A program made the translations under genes and the position numbers. The notes beneath the pieces are model-generated. The model saw nothing but the letters and a program-made list of their open reading frames with translations. It searched no databases and was not told the DNA's origin. From positions 62,001-126,000 of the forward strand of contig VTPC01000660.1 in assembly GCA_011009095.1 (NCBI GenBank): DNA of 64,000 nt. The letters are read 5' to 3'. Shown piece after piece: positions 24,976 to 35,910 of the stretch; within the stretch, counting starts at the first letter, position 1, and every line of letters starts with the position of its first letter. This DNA comes from Ignelater luminosus (lineage: Eukaryota > Arthropoda > Insecta > Coleoptera > Elateridae).

Positions 24976-27569
24976 ACAGTTTTAGACCAAGCTAAAGGGG
25001 TAACTTGTACCACCAATGAACTTTTAACTTACCCTGTTTTGGTTTTATGAAATTTCATTGAAATAAAGGATCTTTTTTCTTTTGCTTTGGTTTTTGCTAC
25101 TATCTTCATGTATAGGGTATAAAAATTTGACGGACTGTAGATTTATGGTTCATTGGTTTATCGTATCACGATTTAGATTGATTGTAAAACTATTCTTCCA
25201 CATCAGGCTTTAAAACCTATTATTGAATAAGTCTGCTTAGCTAAGAGAACAATATAATCTGGTTAACTACGTGAATTTTTTTCTTTGTTTCATTTCCTCT
25301 AAATCTGAATATCAAAGTTGCACTCCTGCATTTTAAAAATGTGAAGACGGAACCTTGTTATTCCTAGATGACAAATAGAAATCTTCGTTAAAATCATTTT
25401 CATTTAAGCTGTAAAGAATTATTTTATGGCTTACGCGCCCCGCAAATGCAATTCCGACTGCAGATAAATCAACTAACAAGACTGTTGAACTGTACAGTTT
25501 TTTGCATAAATAATACCTACCACGGTACATTCTCTTAATAAAAGAATTAATCAAGTCGTTATTTGCCGTTATGTGGGAATATCAAAAATTATTGCCGAAG
25601 AAGATTTTTTGCAAAAATCTAGACACCGCGAGGGAGTTGCGATAAAAAAATCTAATTGACAATAAACGAAAACGGTTTATTCAGAAAGTCCAGTTCATGA
25701 CGCACCTACCATTAAACTAGTCAAACCTGAAGTTTCAGGCTGTCATAATAGCAACCCCTCTGGGATGAGATTTCTCTGCATATGTATGGACCATTCTATG
25801 TCAAACTACACAATGTGTGATTTGTTTCCGAGTCTGAATAAAATGCAGGTTATTTGAGCTATCTAGATATCTGATACTTCCGGTTTTTGCCGCTTTAGCT
25901 TACAATTAGTTGCCCTTAAACGTAATTTTTAATAATAAAATATTTTGAACAATTTATTGTCTTTATAGCCATTTTGGTCTCTGTGCGCAAACTGGAATTA
26001 AGTTATAAAAAGTCAGTTTCGAATCAGTCGTATTTTTGAAATGTTAGATTTTTCTAGTCTATATTGTGTCGAACTTAATGAAACATTGGATCGATTTTTT
26101 CGGGTCCACCAGAGTTATTTGGGCTAATTATAGTTGATTAGATTAGATTTATTGCTAATGTGTTAGATTAAGACGGTCCTAAAAGTCTTGGCCTGCAAAG
26201 AACTCTAAAGACTGAAGATATATCTTTCTGCTCCAAAAGAGTCTGACAGAGTTACTGTCCTTGATATCTGATATCTCAAAGAATCAAAAACCATAATTTG
26301 CCGCACCTTCTGAAGTTGCATTCAGGTTCGGTTTTTAGGTCTTCAGAATTAACACATTCTTTAGTATTCGTTGAATCTTGGCAAATTAATTTTGCTCTTC
26401 ACTAAACCCACTGACGCAGAGCGACGCTCACGTCCTGAATAATCACCTCTACATTCTCAAATTATTTTCTGCTATGTGAAGTGTCCAACAAAAGCGTGAC
26501 GTACCAAACTTATTTATTTTGATATTTTCTTAGTTTTGGTTTATTACGGATTACAATGTTACAGCCCTATTTATAGAATTGATTAATTGTTTGCTGCAGA
26601 TTTTTCGCAGACTTCTAGATACACCTCGGTATCAGCAAGCCTTTGCTTTGGTATTTTACTTTTATATAAGTAAGCTGTTATTTTCGCTCTTTCAAAGTCA
26701 TTTAAATTGAAGTTTCTACTGAGAGATCTGTTTAAAAATGTCAATTTGATTTTTTGGTGCCTGACGATTCTCAATTCTTGTTATTATAGAAAACTATGAG
26801 ATGCAAAACGCCCTCTCTGATTTGTAATGAACGTTAAAATTTAAATACTAAATGAAAGTCTAGTATTAATTTTAAATTGAGCCCATTTGAGGACTATATC
26901 AAGCAATGGAATTGCTAGCTTTACATGTAATGGTATTGAGCAGGAATTTGTCTGTCACGAAATAGTTTTTTTGAATTCAACTAAGAGCTTTGGCAAGATG
27001 ATCTTATTTATCGCTATAGTCTCTCTTGTTACCGAGATTAAAATGAAGCTTTCTAGTGAAGTTTGTATTGCCACCTTTGGGTCTCGTATAGTCTCAAAAT
27101 CGATCTTAGAACTCTCTAATAATGAGATTCTTCATCAAAGAGCAAATGGTGTTACTATAAGTTTTGATACTGAAACTTGAACCCAAAATTATGACTATAG
27201 TGATTTATGAGCAAACTCCAACGAGTTGAACGACAACATAAATTTGCTAGTTATCGTTATCGTTAACAAGCTTTTGCATGCTGTTGATTTCGAATTTTAC
27301 AAATTTTCTTCTATTGGTATATTTATCTGTAACGGAAAGAATCTTGATTTCTACATATTAGTAGAAACGTATTTAGTGGAGTTTACCTCCGTTCGGCGAC
27401 AATCTTTTGCAGATTAGATAGGTAAATCACTTGTTTTAATGTAAAACTCAGACGATTTTCTAAATCGTAGTTTTGGGATTTTTTGATTGTTCAGTTTTCA
27501 GGTGATATTATCCAAAGATATTTTATCCTTGTTTAGCTTAGATCCTATTTTGTTTTGCACTAGGTGAAG
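24976..27569. other. intron, no gene seen
   Basis: AT-rich DNA. Open frames at 25333-25554 (minus), 26583-26774 (minus) and 26887-27180 (plus) have no recognisable domain and are treated as chance. Confidence 0.4.
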
Positions 27570-27577
27570 CTAACTAA
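27570..27577. repeat. 8-bp target-site duplication of hAT element, left
   Basis: CTAACTAA, matched by CTAATTAA at 29600-29607 with one difference. Eight bases is the duplication length expected for hAT insertion. Confidence 0.7.
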
Positions 27578-29599
27578 CAGGACCGGCGTAACTGGCAGGG
27601 CGAGCGGGCAGCCGCCCAAGGGCAGCCAAAATTCAAAATCAGCGAAAAATTTTAATAATAAAATAATATTACATTGATAAGCGCGCTTTTCTCTCCCTTC
27701 AAGTAGGTATAACTGGTAAAGCTGTGGAATAATTAGAAGCATCGTAAACTAACATCTTGTATTAAATATTTTCTTTTATCCTAACATAAATGCAGTGGCG
27801 TATCTAGGGTGTGGCAGGCAGGGCACGTGTCCTGGGCACCAATAGCAAGGGGCCCCATTTGATGCCACTTGCTATATAGCACCCGTCTTTAACTTGGAAC
27901 TAAAAATTCGTAAAGCAAAGTACTTCGGTCTCATGTTCAATTCGACTCCTGATCAGGCACATGGTGAGCAAGTTTCAGAAATAATAAGATATGTGGAAGT
28001 CGATTTTGAAAAAAGAAAGACAGAATCCTTCCTTGCTTTTATTCAGACGAACCTGAAAGATGCTAAGAACTTAGTTGAGACCATCTTGAACCAGTTAGAG
28101 AAGGATAAAATAGACTTGCAGGATTGTCGGTCACAGTACTATGATAACGCTGCTGTGATGGCTGGACATAAAAATGTGTGGAAAGAATAAATGAGAAGAA
28201 CCATCTGGCAGTGTTTGTGAACTGTGATAACCACTCACTCAACTTCGTTGGTGTACACGCAGCCAAACAGGGCGCAATGATGGTAACATTTTTTGGAACG
28301 ATTCGAGCTCTCTACGTATTTTTTTCCTCGTCAAATCAACGCTGGGAAAAACTTAAAAACGCTGTGCCTGCCGTTCTTAAGTCGGAGTCCATAACAAGAT
28401 GGAGTGCAAGGGTAGAAGCTGTGAAGCCCACAAATAAATACCTTGATGATATACTTCATGTTTTCCAGGCCATGATGGACGGTACATATGAGACAAGTGA
28501 AGCTAGACAGTTGTACAACCGTATGTTAAGTCACGATCTTCTGACTAGGCTTTTGAGATAAAGTACTCATTCCTATTGAACGGGTTCAAAAGAGACCCGA
28601 GCATGGACTTCCACGATGCTGCCTCAGATTTGAAAGCTCTCAAAGATCATTTTCACGATGAAAGAGAAACTTTGGTAACTGAAGCTCTACGTAGAAGTTG
28701 GATTTAGACTCTGTCAAGATTGGGATGTTGAAACCGAAAAATGACCAAGACGAATGAAAACAATGACTCGTGAAACGTCGACCGGTGCCGGATTAACAGC
28801 TAAACAGAAGATTGAAAGAGTCATGAAGGGAACAATTGACCGTCTTCCTACGGAAATGGCTGATAGGTTCACTCGTTTGCATGAAACGGACAAGAAGTTT
28901 GAGTTTAAACTTGACATTGAAGGATTGTCTCATAGCAGTGACAGAGACGTCTTAAAATTAAAATGGGAAAATTTGGGAAATTTTTACAACTGCGATGTTG
29001 ATGGTCAACAACTATATGAAGAAATTTTAGACTTTAGAATTAAAATATCAAGACCTGAAGAAGTTCTGCAATTTATTGTGCAATATGGAGATGAGAGCGT
29101 ATTTCCAAATCTTCGTACAGCGATCAAAGTAAGGTTAACAATTTCTGTATCCATTGCTAGCTGTGAGAGATCGTTCAGCAAATTAAAATTAATTTTAAAT
29201 TATGTGAGAGCCTCCATGGGTCAAAATCGATTATACGCTCTTGCTATGTTGAGTATTGAAAGGGAAGAAGTTGCGAAGTCTGATTTCGACTTCGTTATTG
29301 ATACATTTGCATCAATGAAGACAAGGAAGGTACAGATTTAATAAACTCCTGGATGATTTATTTGGACTTTTTTTGACCTCGATACACGAAGTGCGTAACT
29401 CGAAAGACATGCAGTTAAAAAAGATCTGATAAGTGTGTAAAAAATTCGAGGTTCACCATTGGGATCTCGTAAAGGGTAAGAGATACGAAGTCGGTTAAAT
29501 GAGATAAAAGTTGCCGAGTCGAAGTGTTCTTGTTTTCTTTTACGAATGCAAGTCTACTAGACAGCAATTGGGGCGGCCAAAACCCTAGCGCCGGCCCTT
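27578..29599 (+). mobile_element. hAT superfamily DNA transposon, about 2.0 kb, inactive
   Basis: The left end reads CAGGACCGGCGTAACTGG and the reverse complement of the right end reads AAGGGCCGGCGCTAGGG, an imperfect inverted repeat typical of hAT elements (CAGGGCCGGC...). The ends sit inside 8-bp direct duplications at 27570-27577 and 29600-29607. Inside is a broken hAT transposase of the ZMYM1-like type. At 27793, inside the element, a second and different hAT-like terminus begins (CAGTGGCGTATCTAGGG, then a GGGGCCCC run), so the element may be composite or one hAT may be nested in another. Its N-terminal zinc-finger region is missing. Confidence 0.75.
27894..29341 (+). pseudogene. hAT transposase pseudogene (ZMYM1-like)
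   Basis: Three readable blocks represent the middle and C-terminal parts of a hAT transposase. Block 1 (27894-28190) contains IRKAKYFGLMFNSTPDQAH and YYDNAAVMAGH. Block 2 (28178-28561, another frame) contains NCDNHSLNFVGVHAAK and SITRWSARVEAV. Block 3 (28754-29341) ends with ISVSIASCERSFSKLKLI and RLYALAMLSIERE, the hAT C-terminal dimerisation region. Between blocks 2 and 3 (28562-28753) the frame is broken by stops. The N-terminal BED/TTF zinc finger is absent. Intact enzymes of this type cut and paste DNA using a split RNase H-like fold; this copy cannot make one. Family assignment is secure at superfamily level. Confidence 0.8.
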
Positions 29600-29607
29600 C
29601 TAATTAA
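29600..29607. repeat. 8-bp target-site duplication of hAT element, right
   Basis: CTAATTAA, pairing with CTAACTAA at the left edge. Confidence 0.7.
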
Positions 29608-31679
29608 CTTACTACGTCTAGAATTAACAGGCAAATATTAATCAAATTGCTTGACTTCTGTTGTTACAATGCAGAAAAAATGAAAGTTTTAGGCCAAGCT
29701 CTTTAAAAACTGGAAATGGTCTAGAGTTAGATGGATCAAACGATAGACGTATGATTTGAACTATCCTAACTTCTTCTTCAGTTCAGAAGATTTTGGACTT
29801 TTGGGAATTTTTGCCGAGCTGGTCTTATATATTCCAAGAACAAATTATGAAATTCGATTAAGCAATTCATTAGCTACTAACTGTGAGACACAAATAAACC
29901 TTATACTGCGCTCAGTGTCAGCTATAACTGACTTCAGATCTACCACAAAACCATTGAAACTTCTAGTCGCAGTCCTTTGTACTATAGCTGTTCCAACTGA
30001 CAATAGATAAATGCGGATTTCCCAGAACAATTTTCTTAAAAACTTGGAAGTTTCTTGCTATTGAAATTCATCAGAAATCTAGAAAACAAATAGTAGGTAG
30101 ATAGATAAATCCAAATGTAGGAGTTGCTTGCAAAATTAGACATTTTTGATTTAAAGTTAGTTTTTACCGATCAGTTTGCCATTATACGAGCCAATTTGGC
30201 CCCGGAGGCTAAATTTCCTCACCATTCAGTCTAAAGTATGGATTTCTGAATCTTTCAAGGCCTCCTTAGAAGTCATCTAGTAATCATACGTCATTAGACT
30301 TTAAATTGCTATTTCTGCAGTTATCTACATGTCCACCCTACTGTCCATTTAAGTTAACAATGAGTTACATAAACATAAGATTGCTACAAAGAGGTCGGCT
30401 AGGTGTTCTGAAGAGCTTTCTGTAATATTTCAACAAATTTCTGCTGTAGTAGATGCTAATGGTATATGGATATGTTGGTTGAATGTTAATTATAATCTTT
30501 GGACTGTTATCTTTTTGTTTAGTAGACAAGTCAAACTACCATTTTTAGCTGCATTTGGTAAGCATGTCTTATGGAATGAATGGATGTGACAAATTCTTTT
30601 AAGAATAAGAAGAATCCTCTTTTGAAGCAAATTCTACCGACTTGAGCTTGTTGTGAATTGGAACGCGTAGTGTTTTATGTGTATTTGGATATTTAGTTCT
30701 GTTCACATTCTCAATGCAGAAGTTAATTGGCTTTGAAAGAAGGTTCCTTTCAATTACTCCAGTGATGAGAATATTCTTTTGAATTCTAGATAATTCTCAA
30801 ATAGATAAAAGACTTGGGTTTAAGTCTTAATAAAAACTACCCGGTATGGTAGTATTGAGTGTTCCAGGTAAGGTCATAGTTGCCCCTCTAAACTGTTAAC
30901 AAAAATGCTTAATGATTAATATTTGAAAGGTCCTTACTTCTTGATAATTTGGCAGCTTGAATAAGACATCGGTCTCTTTCAATCGGAAACTAATTTTATT
31001 GCAGTAGTAACTTCGACAGGATGAACCGGTGGGTTATTACGTCCCATTTTCTCCAATTTTAATTTTATTCTTTTAGATTATTGAACGAAATATTCTGATA
31101 GGCAAGTCTTCAACAGATTTCGATCTCTTTAAATACGAATATGTGGAAATTTCCTATTTTCAGGATGAATTTTGTATGTGGAAAATTTTTACCATAAGAA
31201 GTTTCATAATATTTGAAATAATTAGAACTTCCTACGATTCATTCGTTTCGCATCGATTATTTTTCTAAAAATAATTTGATTTTCTATTTTGTCTTTTTTC
31301 TTTTTAATTTTCTCTAACTTGTTTTACATGGGTTCATTTCTAGCAAGCCTATTTCTCTTCATAATTTTCTTTGTATGTTTAGGTGAGATTTACATAAAAT
31401 TGATTAGTTTGTCATTGGTGATTTATGTTGTAATTAAATTTTCAAATAAAAAATTGCTTTTTAGATTTGCTATAGGAATGTTTTGGTTTTGTCTTAACGT
31501 TTCATTTGTTTATAAATTCTGTATATAAGAAAGTTTAAATTTTATGAAATCACAATACGCGCAGGAGCTATCAAGTTTAAGATGTCGAATTTTTAAATTT
31601 TTATATAATAAAAGAAAACAAAAGACTCAATTCTTTTAAACTCGAAGCTATCATCTTTTAAGAATAGACCATCTAATGT
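29608..31679. other. intron, no gene seen
   Basis: AT-rich sequence. The hydrophobic open frame at 31289-31528 reflects a T-rich base composition and is not called. Confidence 0.4.
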
Positions 31680-31875
31680 AAATCGTCGGCGTTTCCAACT
31701 TTAACGCCGCGGTTGTCTTAGTTCGAAAATTAAAGCAGGTGTGGAATGGCGTGTTTAGACATTAATGTAGCAGCTCGAGGGTGGGTTTGATTACCTACCG
31801 GTTTTATGGTGACCGACTCCTCGCTGCTGTGTTGCTGCTGCTGTTGCTTTCTGTATTGTCCCGCGTGTTGGCCTG
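31680..31875. promoter_or_regulatory. second GC-rich intronic island, candidate regulatory DNA
   Basis: High GC and CpG stand out from AT-rich flanks (TCGTCGGCG, AACGCCGCGG, CTCGAGGGTGGG, TCCCGCGTGTTGG). It holds TTTTATGGTGACCG at 31802-31815, containing a posterior-Hox-like TTTATG core, and an imperfect CTG run (GCTGCTGTGTTGCTGCTGCT) at about 31824-31843. No protein reading is recognised. The placement inside the inferred first intron of bab suggests an enhancer or alternative promoter, but this is inference. Confidence 0.3.
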
Positions 31876-34190
31876 TGTGTGTTTATATAGGAATGTTTTT
31901 TAAGATTTTTTCAACATTTTTGTGGGCATTCTATAATGACTTTATCTTTAGAGTTTTTTTTAATAAGTTTAGGTGATTCACTAATTATGTTTGGACTTTT
32001 AAATTCATGGGAGTCGGTAAATATTTGTAGGAAAAAAGAAATTGTGAAAACACATGTTAATTGTTTTTATAGATAATTCCGCAAACTGTCGTGTGAGTAA
32101 TTATTTATATGTAAATTTCTTTTATTAGAAAGTGTTGAAAGAGAAATATTTTATTTTGATAACAAATGTAAATAGTTTTATCTTCCAAGCGGATGTGGCT
32201 TTGTTTATAATAATTAGAAACTATTATCTGGCATAATCTTATTGATATTGACACAATCATTTTATATTAGTTGGATTAAATGAAAAAAAAAAGTAAAGTT
32301 CAATGCATTCTTAGGAATTTTCCTAGATGAGCTTTTAGCACCATCGTGTTGAAACTAAATATTTTTTTATTTGATAGTAATAAATATTAAATTAATTCAT
32401 TTGTTTTCATAGTGTCACGATGTCTTTTAAAATTAAACAATTCAGTGGTGGCGTATAAATAAAATATTCCATTCTTTATTGTAAATTATGCATACATGTA
32501 TACGTATGTATGTGTTCATACATATTCTTTACGATTGGTCTTTCGTATAAAAAAGGTATATTACTCGTGTGACAAATGCTGTATAATCCAATATTCAGAA
32601 TATATAATTTAAACTCGAACTCGTATAATACGCTCTCCCACATATAATGTCACGATAAATTAAATTTACCTGAACTCATTCGTTCAGTCAATAACTGATG
32701 ACAAAACTATTCAAGTGAATGAATTATACGAAAAGTAGTAATTTATTGGTTAAAATTAAAGTATAATCGTTCTGGGAAACTCGAGAGCATGAAACTATAT
32801 GTTAACCCATATAAAGCTATTATAATAGCTTCATACACATATTAAACATGCACATGTTAATCTGAACACCGAGAACTACGATATGAATGCAAGAACAATG
32901 GTGATCTAATATTAGGTATATGTACATAAACTTCCCTCGTTTAATATTAAATTTTTCATTTTGATTCTTTATAAGACAGAAAGGCATCCCATCTTAACTT
33001 TTATTTCTATTTTAATATGTTCTAGCCAGCTTTTCCGCATAGGATCGATAAATTATCTAGAAAGGAACATGTTAAACTGGGTCATTCAAAATTTCTTCAT
33101 GTAATTCATGTTTGCATTTTTTAACGTAATCTTACTTACTAAATACCCTTCTAGTATAACATCAGGGCGTATCCTTTTTATGAGAAACATGTAATTTTGC
33201 TCTCTCTGTAGCTGTTGTTGCAATGTCGTTAGTCGTTAATCGATAGACATTACATTCTACATATTTTGAGATAGAATAGACATATTAATTGCATGGAACA
33301 AGAGAACAACGCAAACTTGCAGAAATATAGAAAACTATTGTCTCATCTACTGAATGTTTTATCGCGAAATTTTTTTTTTAACTCTTAGGTTCACAATCAT
33401 TGACTCAATAAACCAAAACATCCAAATTGGTTTTCCCAACAGTTATATTAGATGACGAACTTTAAAATCTAGCGAGCCTAAAAGCAAATCCGACATTTTG
33501 ATCCCTCTCAATCCCTACTGAGCAATGGCGGAAAATAGCTTAGTAGTACATACACTGTCAAAACATTTTTATCATAATATCATATAGAATTCTAGCTATT
33601 CCAGGTAATATAATAAGATTAAACACACAATATAACACCAACCTTCGAGATTCGAATTATAAAGTTCATGATCAGTATTTTAGATTTACCCTAAATCAAA
33701 AGTTTCTAAGACCATCTGGCCAAAAAATAGAGTTTTGAAAAGATCGTCTTCTTGAGCAATTATTTAATGTCCAGGTGTTAGAATGTTGAAGAGAATACAA
33801 GTCTTGTGATTTGCAAAATTACCCGAAGTCCTGATTTACCGTCGTATCGATCAAACACTTTGGACTATTAGATCTTTTGCTAGTTTAGAAGTTTTTTAAT
33901 TTTGGGACACAAAAGAGCAACTGAGCAACAGCAAACAGTTTACTTTGAAATACAATCTTAATTAGATAAACCTACCCTGTCAAGATGTTCATGTGTTATT
34001 TGCAAATTGGGATTTTATTTCTCCAGAAATAAAAAAGCGAAGGACGTCTAAATCTCTTTCTCGTCTCTATTTTCTTCACTAACGAACATGCTGCACACGA
34101 TTTACCTTTATCACACTCACATTTGAACTGAATTTATCTTAAACTAAATCTGTGACAATATTAATTGAACGGCCTATGACTATTTACCAA
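31876..34190. other. intron, no gene seen
   Basis: AT-rich. A run rich in TATG/CATA steps at 32488-32525 looks like a decayed microsatellite. Confidence 0.4.
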
Positions 34191-34603
34191 AAGAGAAACT
34201 TCTCTACTCAACTCCATGGAACCAGTAGTCGGTCTGGGGTATAGTTTTCCTTGTCTTGCCTCTCTCCAATTTCCTTCCAATATTTTGGACTTCCAACTCT
34301 TAATCACGTTTAATCTTGCTTTTTGATTTCTTGACCTTTTCCATAGTTTCTTCTATCAGAGCATCTTTGGCTTTGTCAACGATCTCAATAAGAGAAGAAC
34401 TTCTTTATTGAACTCCAGCTAACTAGTACTAGGTTCGGGTCGTAGCTCATTCTATGCATTTTGGGCTTGCAATACTTCTACACCCTTAATTTCGCTTTTT
34501 GATAACTTGACCCTTCCATAATTTGTTTTGATCTTGTCAACGGCTTCACTAAGAGAAAGACTTCCCCATTGGAGAATGTATTTTGGGTTTGCTACTCTTC
34601 TAA
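34191..34603 (-). repeat. local tandem repeat, units 1, 2 and start of 3
   Basis: Three successive units begin AAGAGAAACTTCTC (34191), AAGAGAAGAACTTC (34388) and AAGAGAAAGACTTCC (34549). Units 1 and 2 share a tail of the form CTTTTTGAT...CTTGACC...CCATA(G/A)TTT...GTCAACG. On the minus strand, parts read like a lysine-rich repeated peptide (ALIEETMEKVKKSKSKIK in unit 1). Unit 3 is interrupted by the transposon at 34608-35800 and resumes at 35803. Confidence 0.5.
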
Positions 34604-34607
34604 GCTA

Positions 34608-35800
34608 TGTATCAGAAGTAGTTGGACAAATCTTGATTGTTTTAAAATATGTATAGATGGCATTGCAAAGTAATGCGACCGTTTGTATAAACTTTACAAC
34701 ATGTCAAAGCTTGATTTTCATTAGCGGTGTTACAATTATTGCAACGAAAGTGAGTGAGCAAAATAATTTACGTTGCCGAGTATATAATATGCTTGCATCG
34801 CACAATCAAAAAACAGTTTTCAATCATTTTTTAAAAGAAGGTTTTAAATGTAGTACCTTATATTCGATTTTTACTCGATACTGAACCGGAAAATAGGAAG
34901 AAACCTGGAAGGAAGCCTATTTTTCACCTCGGTTAGAACGAAGAATTTGAAGAAAGCTGCTGAAAATCATAGTGGTGTAAGTACCCGGAAACTTTCTACA
35001 AAATTTAATATTTCCAAAGACACAATCAGTCGCAGTTTGGTTAAAATGGATATAAAACCATACAAAAGAAGTATCAAACCCAGATGTTCCGAAAAACAAT
35101 TACGAGAGATATCCTTCAAATGCAGACTATTGCGGAAGAAATACTTAAACGAAGACGTAACTGTTATAATGGACAACGAGAAGTATTTTACTTTTTCCAA
35201 CAGTTGTGATATTATTATACCAAAAATAAAAATGACGCCCCAGAAGGCGTAAGATTCATTAAAAAATCGAAATTTGAACCAAAGGTGTTAGCTTGGTGGT
35301 ATATAAAAAAATGTTTACCTAAAATGCTCGATTTGTTAAGAAACATCATAGATATGACAAAATACTATTTCGGCCTGACCTAGCTGCATGCCATTATGCG
35401 AAAACGACCCTTAATTGGTTAGAAAGCAACAAGACACCGGTAGTATCAAAAAATGCAAATCCGCCCAATGTGCCTCAGGCTCGACCCATCTAGCATCTAT
35501 GGTCAATCTTGTCTCAGTTCATGTATGAGAATGGCTGGGAAGCATAATCGGCAAAGCAACTGAAAACACGTATTATAAATTGTTCGAAGAAAATTGATGT
35601 AGAAATCATCCAGCACATGATGGAGGGCATCAAGAGCAAAATGCGCAAAATAGAAGATCATGGTCCCCATGCTGTGTGATTTGTTTAAATTTTTTTTTGT
35701 ATGTACATTGTGTTGTTTATAATTAATAAAATATTCTATAATTTAGTTTCATTACTGTTCAAAAATTTACTTGCAATCTTGTCCAGCTACTTCTGATACA
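34608..35800 (+). mobile_element. Tc1/mariner-superfamily element of DD37E type, 1.19 kb, inactive
   Basis: Terminal inverted repeats of about 23 bases: the left reads TGTATCAGAAGTAGTTGGAC and the reverse complement of the right reads TGTATCAGAAGTAGCTGGAC. TA flanks both ends (34606-34607 and 35801-35802), the target duplication of this superfamily. The length suits a simple one-gene element. Inside is a decayed transposase. The element splits the third unit of a local tandem repeat. Confidence 0.85.
34785..35679 (+). pseudogene. Tc1/mariner transposase pseudogene, DD37E type
   Basis: An N-terminal helix-turn-helix part (34785-34884: ASHNQKTVFNHFLKEGF, then TLYSIFTRY) is followed in another frame by a second helix-turn-helix-like part (34947-35150: AAENHSGVSTRKLSTKFN). 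The first catalytic aspartate sits in VIMDNEKYF (codon 35172). After a further frameshift, the second lies in FRPDLAACHYAKTTLNWL (codon 35377). The third acidic residue should follow 37 residues later in a context like ARPIEDFW; here that codon is TAG (35491-35493), so the catalytic triad is lost. A second stop, TAA, lies at 35545-35547. The frame ends at TGA 35677-35679. With two frameshifts and two stops, no enzyme can be made. That the lost residue was glutamate is inferred from relatives. Confidence 0.8.
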
Positions 35801-35802
35801 TA

Positions 35803-35910
35803 CCTTACACGCTTAATCCTGATTTTTGATTTTTTTTTAACTTTTTCTGTAATTTTTTCTTCTAGAGCATTTTTGGCCATGTCATTGGCTGTTTCATTTT
35901 TCCTCTCTCT
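35803..35910 (-). repeat. local tandem repeat, end of unit 3
   Basis: Continues the repeat interrupted at 34604: CTTAATCCTGATTTTTGAT, CTTTTTCTGTAATTTTTTCT, AGAGCATTTTTGGCC. It aligns with the tails of units 1 and 2. On the minus strand it reads MAKNALEEKITEKVKKKSK, similar to unit 1. Confidence 0.5.

Noticed and set aside
31289..31528. Membrane protein frame rich in phenylalanine
   Set aside because: Composition explained by T-rich DNA; no conserved motif or start context.
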